Source: a bacterium (lineage in GTDB: Bacteria; Moduliflexota; Moduliflexia; Moduliflexales; JAUQPW01). From it: a stretch of 34,629 bases of DNA. The notes below the pieces were generated by a model. The model searched no databases. It worked only from the letters and a program-made list of their open reading frames with translations, and was not told where the DNA came from. This document shows positions 22,849-29,265 of the stretch, in pieces. The stretch's first letter is position 1. Each line of letters opens with the position of its first letter. Where the stretch lies: the NCBI GenBank assembly GCA_030550175.1, contig JAUQPW010000035.1, positions 14,488 to 49,116 on the forward strand, in the 5' to 3' direction. A program made the position numbers and the translations under genes.

Positions 22849-22878
22849 TTGACATTTGTAAAAATCTTCCCCTATAGT
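22849..22878 (+). promoter_or_regulatory. Sigma70-type promoter of the kinase/c-di-GMP operon
   Basis: A perfect TTGACA at 22849-22854, an 18-bp spacer, and TATAGT at 22873-22878. Transcription should start near 22885. This lies downstream of the most upstream possible ATG (22810) and therefore supports the kinase start at 22954. Confidence 0.7.
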
Positions 22879-22953
22879 TGTGGGATTAAATATGAGTGGA
22901 TAAAATTTCTTACCCCCTGCCCGGAGGATCATCCTGAAATCAGGAATAAAGAG

Positions 22954-24651
22954 ATGACTGCAGGACAAAGTGAAGAATATTTCCGAGCCTTAATCGAGAG
23001 TATCCTGGATATTATTATCGTCTTAAATAAAGACGAAACGATTTCCTATGTAAATCCTTCCATCGAGTACATATTGGGGTATAAGCCCGAAGAGGTCGTC
23101 GGACGGAATGTTTTTGATTTCCTTCACTCTAAGGATATAGACCGTACTAAAGATGCTTTCCATCAGGTAGTCCAGGGTTCGGAGCAGGCAATTTCATGGG
23201 AATTTTGTTTTCATCACAAAAACGGGTCCTGGCGGATACTCGAGGCTATGGGGAGAAATCTCTTTAAAAAGAGTCCTGCAGTGCCGGGGATTATCGTCAG
23301 TTGTCGTGATATTACCGAGCGCAAGCAAATTGAGGAAAAAATATATCGGCAAAATGAGTATCTGATTACGCTCCATGAGGCGACACTGGCCGAGCGTAAG
23401 CGGGTGGAAGAGGAACTGAGAAAGGCCCATGACAATTTGGAAATAAGGGTTAAGGAACGTACCACCGAGCTTGCTAAAGTTAATGAAGAGTTACGAACTG
23501 AAATCTTAGAACGTAAGCGTATAGAAGAGGCCTTACGGATCCTGGAAAAAGCAGTTGAAACCATCCAATTGGGAGTTACCATTACCAATCCAGAGGGAAA
23601 GATTCTTTATACAAATCCCGCCGAGGCAACCATGCACGGTTATACGGTAGAAGAACTGATAGGTAAGAACGCCAGAATCTTTGCCCCTTCCGAGCTCTGG
23701 AAACCCATGGGACCGGAACAGGTAAAACAGAGGAAACACTGGAGACGCGAAACGGTTAACGTGCGAAAAGATGGGAGTATTTTCCCGGTCCAATTGGTAT
23801 CGGATTTAGTCAGGGATGCCTCGGGAAACCCTATTGCCGTCTTCACCATTTGCGAAGATATTACCGAGCGTAAGCAGGCGGAGGAAGAGTTGAAAACCTT
23901 TGCCGCAAAGTTGGAGCAAAAAACCCGGGAACTCCATGAAGCCCTTGAAAAAGAAAAAGAACTTGGAGAACTGAAATCCCGATTTGTTTCCATGGCCTCC
24001 CATGAATTCCGTACCCCCCTGGCCTCTATTATGGCCGCCAGTGATATCCTCAAACGTTATGGAGATCAAATGACCTCCGAGCAAAAGATGGAACGCTTGA
24101 ATAAAATCCAGGCTGAAATCAGACATATGACCCGATTGCTAGAGGATATCCTCGTCCTCGGTAAAGGAGAAGCCGGGAAATTGGAATTCAACCCTGCCCC
24201 CCTTAACCTGAGAAAATTCTGCCAGAACCTGATCCATGAGATTGAAATAACGACCCAAACCGGACATGAGTTTATCTTTTCTTATCGAGTACCCTACGAG
24301 GAAGTCCTTTTGGACGAAAAACTTATGCGGCATATTATCACCAACCTACTCTCCAATGCGGTTAAATATTCCCCCGCAGGGGGTCCCATCTATTTCAACG
24401 TATCCGGTGAAAAGGGTTGGATTATCTTCCAGGTTAAAGATCAAGGTATCGGAATTCCCGAAGAAGACCAAAAACGGTTATTTGAACCCTTTCACCGGGC
24501 TAAGAATGTCGGGAACATTTCCGGTACCGGACTCGGTTTGGCCATTATTAAGAAAGCCGTCGATTTACATGGTGGTACGATCCGTGTGGATAGTAAAGTA
24601 GGCCTTGGTACAACCTTTACTATTACCATCCCGGTCGATGAAAGGAATTAA
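22954..24651 (+). CDS. Soluble PAS-domain sensor histidine kinase
   Basis: A 565-residue kinase when read from the ATG at 22954, which has AGGA 8 nt upstream and follows a strong promoter; the frame could open at 22810 but that lies before the transcription start. Domains: PAS/PAC (about residues 8-125, ending SCRDITERKQ), a coiled coil (125-195), a second PAS/PAC (195-310, ending EDITERKQ), a short coil, HisKA with the phosphorylated His350 (SMASHEFRTPL), and HATPase_c with NLLSNAVKYS, DQGIGIPEED and GTGLGLAI. No membrane segment exists, so it senses a cytosolic signal, possibly redox, ligand or energy state through PAS. The response-regulator gene follows after 5 bp and is its evident partner. 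Confidence 0.9.
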   Translation: MTAGQSEEYFRALIESILDIIIVLNKDETISYVNPSIEYILGYKPEEVVGRNVFDFLHSKDIDRTKDAFHQVVQGSEQAISWEFCFHHKNGSWRILEAMGRNLFKKSPAVPGIIVSCRDITERKQIEEKIYRQNEYLITLHEATLAERKRVEEELRKAHDNLEIRVKERTTELAKVNEELRTEILERKRIEEALRILEKAVETIQLGVTITNPEGKILYTNPAEATMHGYTVEELIGKNARIFAPSELWKPMGPEQVKQRKHWRRETVNVRKDGSIFPVQLVSDLVRDASGNPIAVFTICEDITERKQAEEELKTFAAKLEQKTRELHEALEKEKELGELKSRFVSMASHEFRTPLASIMAASDILKRYGDQMTSEQKMERLNKIQAEIRHMTRLLEDILVLGKGEAGKLEFNPAPLNLRKFCQNLIHEIEITTQTGHEFIFSYRVPYEEVLLDEKLMRHIITNLLSNAVKYSPAGGPIYFNVSGEKGWIIFQVKDQGIGIPEEDQKRLFEPFHRAKNVGNISGTGLGLAIIKKAVDLHGGTIRVDSKVGLGTTFTITIPVDERN

Positions 24652-24656
24652 TAGCC

Positions 24657-26432
24657 ATGAAGAGGATTCTTGTCATTGAGGATACACAATCTGTGCGGGA
24701 AGAAATTATTACCATCCTGGGTTTTGAGGGCTTTAAGACCCTAGAGGCAGACAACGGTTTGACCGGGATCCAATTGGCCCGAAAGTATTTACCTGACCTG
24801 ATTATCTGCGATGTTATGATGCCGGGGCTTGATGGCTATGGCGTACTCACTGAATTACGAAAAGATTCAACCACCGCCCTTATTCCGTTCATTTTTCTAA
24901 CAGCCAAGGCATCCAGGGAAGATATACGCCAGGGAATGAATATTGGTGCAGATGATTATTTGACCAAGCCTTTTACCGCAGAAGAGCTGATCACGGCGAT
25001 TAAGACCCGACTTGAAAGGCAGACCACCGTGGCTAAACATTATACCGGTGAAATCAAAATCGCCGAACAACAACTTAGCCATTTTATGGATTGGACCAAA
25101 CAACAGCTTAACCAGGCTACCTATTACCACAGTCTAACCGGACTGCCCAATCAGCTCCTCCTATATGAGCGATTGGCCCAAATCATCCAGACAAATCGTA
25201 GTGGACGGTTGATCGGAGTTTTGGTAATCAATCTGGATCGCTTTAAAAATATCAACTATGCCCTGGGTCGCGATACGGGCGATCTGTTGCTCAAGATGAT
25301 CGCTGAGCGACTGAAGAGTTCTTTGAAAGAAAGTGATATGGTATTTCACCTGCAGGGAGATGAGTTTGCCATCCTTCTACCCGATCTTGCCTATAAGCAA
25401 GTTGCCGTCGCAGCAGCCTTAAAACTTCTCCAAACTATTAAACAACCTATTTCGTTGCAGGGTTATCAACTCCATATCACGGCCAGTATAGGAATCAGTT
25501 TATATCCCACCCATAGCGAGGATGTAAAAACTCTTATTACCTGTGCGGAAACCGCCATGGATTATGCCAAAGAGCAGGGACGTAATACCTATCAATTTTA
25601 TGATGCAGCCACTAAGACTCGGATTTTCGATAACTTAACATTGGAAAATAACCTATATCAGGCCCTCAAACGCAATGAACTGGTACTCTACTACCAACCC
25701 TGGGTAGATCTCAGAACCGGTCAGGTTGGCGGGGTGGAAGCCTTGATACGCTGGCAACATCCGGATTTAGGGGTCATCCCTCCAGATAAGTTTATTCTCA
25801 TAGCCGAAGAGACGGGACTTATTGTTCCCCTGGGGGAATGGGTACTGCGAAAAGCTTGCACTCAAAACAAGGCCTGGCAAAAGTCGGGTTTTATGCCCCT
25901 CTGTGTAGCGGTGAATTTCTCAGGACGAAACCTGCAACAACAAAATCTGGTTCAAATGATCCATGAAGAACTAGGGGAAATTGGACTTGAACCGCGCTAT
26001 TTAGAACTGGAACTTACCGAAAGTGTCCTGGTCAAAAGTATTGAAACTAACTCTACTATCCTGAATGAATTAAAGGCTTTAGGAATAGGAATTGCCATTG
26101 ATGATTTTGGTACAGGATATTCCTCCCTAACTTATTTGAAGAGTCTGCCGGTTAATGCCCTCAAAATCGATCAATCTTTTGTACGGAATATAACTACCAA
26201 TTCCAACGACGCCGCCATTGCCATGGCCATTATTCGGATGGCCCACAGCCTCGGCCTTCAGGTTATTGCCGAAGGAGTCGAAACAAAAGAACAGGTAGAT
26301 TTTTTGCACTCGCAAGGATGCGATGGGATCCAGGGTTATTTTTTTAGTAAACCCTTATCTACCGAAGAGTTCACCCAGTTCTTACAAGAACAGCGGCGGC
26401 TAATTATCACGACAACTTTCCGGGTAGAATAA
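24657..26432 (+). CDS. Response regulator with GGDEF and EAL domains (c-di-GMP turnover)
   Basis: A 591-residue protein: receiver domain (residues 1-120, phosphoacceptor Asp52 in ICDVMMPG, Lys104 in TKPF), a linker helix, a GGDEF domain (155-320), and an EAL domain (330-585). The GGDEF signature is degenerate, QGDEF at 233-237, and the inhibitory RxxD site reads KESD, so cyclase activity is probably lost. The EAL domain looks intact: EALIRW at 361-366, ELTES near 455, DDFGTGYSS at 482-490, and Lys503. It is therefore most likely a phosphorylation-controlled c-di-GMP phosphodiesterase, lowering c-di-GMP and affecting biofilm or motility. AAAGGA lies in the end of the upstream kinase gene. It forms a two-gene operon with the soluble PAS kinase encoded 5 bp upstream. 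Confidence 0.92.
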   Translation: MKRILVIEDTQSVREEIITILGFEGFKTLEADNGLTGIQLARKYLPDLIICDVMMPGLDGYGVLTELRKDSTTALIPFIFLTAKASREDIRQGMNIGADDYLTKPFTAEELITAIKTRLERQTTVAKHYTGEIKIAEQQLSHFMDWTKQQLNQATYYHSLTGLPNQLLLYERLAQIIQTNRSGRLIGVLVINLDRFKNINYALGRDTGDLLLKMIAERLKSSLKESDMVFHLQGDEFAILLPDLAYKQVAVAAALKLLQTIKQPISLQGYQLHITASIGISLYPTHSEDVKTLITCAETAMDYAKEQGRNTYQFYDAATKTRIFDNLTLENNLYQALKRNELVLYYQPWVDLRTGQVGGVEALIRWQHPDLGVIPPDKFILIAEETGLIVPLGEWVLRKACTQNKAWQKSGFMPLCVAVNFSGRNLQQQNLVQMIHEELGEIGLEPRYLELELTESVLVKSIETNSTILNELKALGIGIAIDDFGTGYSSLTYLKSLPVNALKIDQSFVRNITTNSNDAAIAMAIIRMAHSLGLQVIAEGVETKEQVDFLHSQGCDGIQGYFFSKPLSTEEFTQFLQEQRRLIITTTFRVE

Positions 26433-26815
26433 CCCAATCTTCAGGCTGATCTCTTCAGGAAACTAGGATACCGGGTGCCTCTTCCAGTGGGAAACTTATC
26501 CATTTCCTGGAATCTCCATTTCCTTCTGAATCACTTTGAAAATGCCCGATATGGTTGTTTTTTTCTCTAAATTCTCCGGAAAAATTTATTAACGTTTATT
26601 AATTACATTGAAAATTATAAAAAACTATTATTAATTGTGAGGTAATATAGAATGATTTCCAGGATCAGGCTTGTCGAAGGAAATTCTTCAACGAACCTGG
26701 AACCAAAGACCGGAAACTCCCATGCGCCCAGGCAAGGGGGATTCAAACCCTTGACTTTAGAGTTTCCGGTTTATAAATTGGTTTTCCAGGGTCATTTTCC
26801 GGGGTGGAGGGAAAT
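26433..26815. other. AT-rich promoter region and structured leader of the metalloprotease gene
   Basis: No gene is seen in these 383 bp. A hairpin follows the regulator gene (TTCCAG at 26482-26487, CTGGAA at 26507-26512, with inner GGAAA/TTTCC). An AT-rich stretch at 26575-26645, with direct repeats of TTTATTAA, is the likely promoter region. The rest (26652-26815) is folded leader, described separately. Confidence 0.55.
26657..26815 (+). promoter_or_regulatory. Structured mRNA leader with alternative pairings and a covered ribosome site
   Basis: CCTGGAA (26696-26702) is complementary to two identical copies of TTCCAGG, one upstream (26657-26663) and one downstream (26784-26790), so the two pairings exclude each other. 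The downstream form is extended by CCAA/TTGG and by a perfect 10-bp stem CCGGAAACTC (26710-26719)/GAGTTTCCGG (26760-26769), enclosing a third stem CAAGGG (26733-26738)/CCCTTG (26748-26753). A last hairpin pairs ATTTTCC (26794-26800) with 26809-26815 and covers part of the GGAGG ribosome site (26806-26810). It looks like a cis-regulatory RNA; no known riboswitch class is recognised. Confidence 0.5.
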
Positions 26816-28756
26816 ATGTTTAAGCCATCGAATCCAAGATCCATCAAGCAATTATCTACATCGGAAGAGGAAGGTCCGCAAAAACGCACCGGGGCTCGGG
26901 TAAAAAGAACCGAAGGATCTCCCAGAAAGCTAAAGATCCGTTGGGTAAGGGGCCAGGAGGCTCAGAGTGCTCAAAGAACCAGACGGGGACCCTCCTCACT
27001 AAAGGCTCCAGTTTCAGAGTCTTTATCGGGATCACCTGCAGAAGCTGCAGAGAAGTTCTTATCTCAAAATCGTGAACTTTTAGGCCTTGCCGATGAGCCG
27101 GGTGAATTAAAGATGAAGGACTGCGTGGAAAGTAAAGGAGCCACCCATATTCGCTTTCAACAGACCTACGAGGGATTGCCCGTCCATGGCGGGGAAGTCT
27201 CCGTCCATTTAGATCATCTTAACCAGGTCCAGATGGTCAACGGAGAATACCTTCCCAAGGTTAGCTTACCCCGGCGTGTTCGAGGGGCAGGTCCCATCAC
27301 CAAAGCAGAAGCCATTGAGGCCGCGATCCAGGATTTAGGCCCGGATACGACCCTCAAGGGAAGTGCTTCTGCCGAAATGATTATCTATCCGGTACAGAAC
27401 CAGTATGTAAAAGCTTATAAGGTAACCTTTCCTGCCAGTAAACCGCTGGGGGATTGGGTCTATTTCATCAATGCCGAAAACGGGAAAGTGATAGACAGTT
27501 ATAATGCCATGCGGTTTGAAGTACCCCGAGGAAGTATCTACAATTCCAGCCCCAAACACAGTGATGTCCAGATTGTTGAGCTGAATCGTCTGGACAATTC
27601 AGGAAAGTTGCAGGGGTCCTTTGTCAAAGTAGAGAATGCCATGGGTGAAGAAGCCCGCTCTACGAATGGAGAGTTCATCTATGAACCCGATAATCCTCAT
27701 TTTGATGAGGTTATGGCCTACTTCCATGTGGACAAAGCCCATGTTTATTTTACTAATTTAGGCTTTAAGGCCTCAGACAATCCTATTCAAGCCAACGTTC
27801 ATGTACCTGACCCGGAGACTAAGGACCCCGATTATGATAATGCCTATTTTAGCCCTGAGACTCATCAGATTTACTTCGGGCATGGAAAAAAAATGAATGA
27901 TCTGGCCAAAGAATCGGCGGTTATTTATCATGAATATACCCATTCAATCATCGAACATATCCGACCCGAAATAGAGGGAGCTGAAGGAGCGGCTTTACAT
28001 GAAGGGTATGCAGATTATTTTGCCTGTTCCATAACTGATGATCCCCTCATCGGCGAGTATGCCGTCCAGAAGCTTGGGTTAAAAGCTTTCAGAGACCTTA
28101 CCAGCAACAAAAAGTATCCAGATGATTATAAAGAAGGAGATGAAAATGCCCATGGGAATGGAGAAATATGGGGTGCAAGTTGTTGGGACTTACGGGAGTT
28201 ATTGGGAGCCCGGGTTGCCGATTTACTCGTTTATGAGAGCCTTCACTACCTGCCCAAAACCCCTAAATTTGAAGATGCTTATGAAGGAATTCGTCAGGCG
28301 GATACCGCGCTTTATAACGGGACCCATCTTCCTCAGATTGAAAATTTGTTTTCCCATCGAGGAATCGCCAGCACGACCCCTACCCCACAACCCCCTGAGA
28401 TCAAGGAACGAAACCTCTCCATCCGCAGTAACCAGGCCTGGACCAGTACCGGCATTACTGTTAAAAAAGGACAAGAAATCTCTATTGCGGCCACAGGTAA
28501 AATCATCTATGATGATAAAGGGAACTCTTGCGGCCCAGATGGAGCTTCCTGGACGGATACTCGAGATAAAGAAGATCCGCTTTATACAAAACCCCATGCC
28601 GGTTTGATTGCTCGGGTCGGTGTTACGGGTACTCCTTTTTTTGTTGGCAGTAAATTCAAGGCCAAAATGAATGTTGAAGGAATTTTATACTTAGGAATCA
28701 ATGACGCCTGGTACAAAGGTAACAGTGGACAGTTCTCGGTAACCATTAAGTATTAA
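26816..28756 (+). CDS. M4/thermolysin-type metalloprotease with a LecA-like C-terminal domain
   Basis: A 646-residue protein. Residues 1-65 are charged and low complexity, without a signal peptide. An FTP/PepSY-like propeptide follows (about 75-230: RFQQTYEGLPVHGGEVSVHLD, FINAENGKVID), then the catalytic domain with HEYTH at 372-376, the third zinc ligand Glu396 in HEGYADYFA, and the later HGNGEIWGASCWDL segment with the probable proton-donor His. After a Pro/Thr linker (520-528), residues about 532-646 resemble the galactose-binding PA-IL (LecA) fold: SIRSNQAWTSTGITVKKGQ, then LYLGINDAWYKGNSGQFSV. The ATG at 26816 has GGAGG 5 nt upstream; a GTG at 26804 is the alternative. The pairing of a propeptide and lectin domain with no export signal is odd. 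Confidence 0.85.
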   Translation: MFKPSNPRSIKQLSTSEEEGPQKRTGARVKRTEGSPRKLKIRWVRGQEAQSAQRTRRGPSSLKAPVSESLSGSPAEAAEKFLSQNRELLGLADEPGELKMKDCVESKGATHIRFQQTYEGLPVHGGEVSVHLDHLNQVQMVNGEYLPKVSLPRRVRGAGPITKAEAIEAAIQDLGPDTTLKGSASAEMIIYPVQNQYVKAYKVTFPASKPLGDWVYFINAENGKVIDSYNAMRFEVPRGSIYNSSPKHSDVQIVELNRLDNSGKLQGSFVKVENAMGEEARSTNGEFIYEPDNPHFDEVMAYFHVDKAHVYFTNLGFKASDNPIQANVHVPDPETKDPDYDNAYFSPETHQIYFGHGKKMNDLAKESAVIYHEYTHSIIEHIRPEIEGAEGAALHEGYADYFACSITDDPLIGEYAVQKLGLKAFRDLTSNKKYPDDYKEGDENAHGNGEIWGASCWDLRELLGARVADLLVYESLHYLPKTPKFEDAYEGIRQADTALYNGTHLPQIENLFSHRGIASTTPTPQPPEIKERNLSIRSNQAWTSTGITVKKGQEISIAATGKIIYDDKGNSCGPDGASWTDTRDKEDPLYTKPHAGLIARVGVTGTPFFVGSKFKAKMNVEGILYLGINDAWYKGNSGQFSVTIKY

Positions 28757-28856
28757 TCGGCTGTCCGTTGTTTGTTACCACCTCCCGGGAAAAACTTCGG
28801 TCGTTTAACCCTACCGGTTACAAGCAACGGACAACGGTAACAGAGAAAGATAAACT
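28757..28856 (+). repeat. 7-mer hairpin spacer element H (reversed arm order)
   Basis: GTCCGTTGTTTGTTACC (28763-28779) matches the complement of 28816-28832 in 15 of 17 positions. The 3' arm continues as CAACGGA, CAACGGT (28825-28838) with a 7-nt period. Here the T/C-rich arm comes first and the A/C/G-rich arm second. It ends in GAGAAAGA about 9 nt before the rpmB start, which may serve as a weak ribosome site. Confidence 0.7.
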
Positions 28857-29048
28857 ATGCGCGCGTGTGAAATTTGTGGAAAAGGTCCCAGCTATGGTCA
28901 TACCATCAGCCATGCCCACAATGTGACCAAACGAAGATGGAATCCGAATTTACAACGGGTTAGGGTTAATATAAACGGAACCCACAAACGTATTCGGGTT
29001 TGTACACGATGTATACGAAGTGGCCGGGTTCAGAAGGTGGTTTCTTAA
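28857..29048 (+). CDS. rpmB: 50S ribosomal protein L28
   Basis: A 63-residue protein, the usual size for bacterial L28. It shows the zinc-ribbon (C+) form with Cys4, Cys7, Cys49 and Cys52, the conserved start [33 protein letters not shown] in the middle, and [17 protein letters not shown] at the end. It is a component of the large ribosomal subunit near the E site. The C+ form is the zinc-dependent paralogue that some bacteria replace under zinc limitation. It stands alone between the protease and uvrA. The spacer upstream is repeat element H; a short hairpin lies just after the stop. Confidence 0.95.
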   Translation: MRACEICGKGPSYGHTISHAHNVTKRRWNPNLQRVRVNINGTHKRIRVCTRCIRSGRVQKVVS

Positions 29049-29055
29049 CCCATAT

Positions 29056-29077
29056 CCTGGATCGTTCAAGATCCGGG
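29056..29077 (+). terminator. Hairpin after rpmB, weak terminator candidate
   Basis: CCTGGATC (29056-29063) pairs with GATCCGGG (29070-29077), eight pairs including one G-T, around a 6-nt loop. It begins 8 bases after the stop. No T-tract follows, so it may be an mRNA 3' end stabiliser rather than a true intrinsic terminator. Confidence 0.4.
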
Positions 29078-29182
29078 GATCGCAGCCCGGCGGGATGGGT
29101 TGATAGCCTGATCGTGGATTGTGGGATCAACCAAACCCCTTTAAACGATTACTTGTAAAGTTACCCTTGATCGGTAAAGGCC

Positions 29183-29216
29183 ATCCTTGCAAGCCCTTTC
29201 AAGGGTCTGCAAGGAT
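29183..29216 (+). promoter_or_regulatory. Strong hairpin in the uvrA leader
   Basis: Perfect 9-bp arms ATCCTTGCA (29183-29191) and TGCAAGGAT (29208-29216), with an inner CCCT/AGGG stem separated by a small internal loop. It lies 50 bp before the uvrA ATG. Without a T-run it is more likely a regulatory or protein-binding structure than a terminator. Confidence 0.45.
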
Positions 29217-29231
29217 ACGGTTCATGTTGTT

Positions 29232-29240
29232 TTATCCACA
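29232..29240 (+). promoter_or_regulatory. Consensus DnaA box upstream of uvrA
   Basis: TTATCCACA matches the DnaA-box consensus TTATNCACA exactly. It is a single copy located 25 bp before the uvrA ATG. With only one box this is not an origin; it could regulate uvrA or be chance. Confidence 0.35.
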
Positions 29241-29265
29241 TTAAACCTGGAAGGTTATCCTTGCT

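Noticed and set aside
22810..22953. N-terminal extension of the histidine kinase from an upstream ATG
   Set aside because: A strong promoter (22849-22878) lies inside it, and the ATG at 22954 has a ribosome site and begins the PAS domain properly.
26720..26760. tRNA-like T-arm on the minus strand (GGGTTTGAATCCC)
   Set aside because: The stem is mismatched, the invariant C of the loop is T, and no D-arm or anticodon arm can be folded; it is better explained as part of the leader hairpin.
26652..26903. 83-codon frame overlapping the protease start
   Set aside because: It runs through the structured leader and into the protease gene in another frame; no ribosome site or family features.
29221..29265. 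Replication origin because of the DnaA box
   Set aside because: Only one box was seen, with no cluster, no AT-rich unwinding region and no dnaA/dnaN genes nearby.
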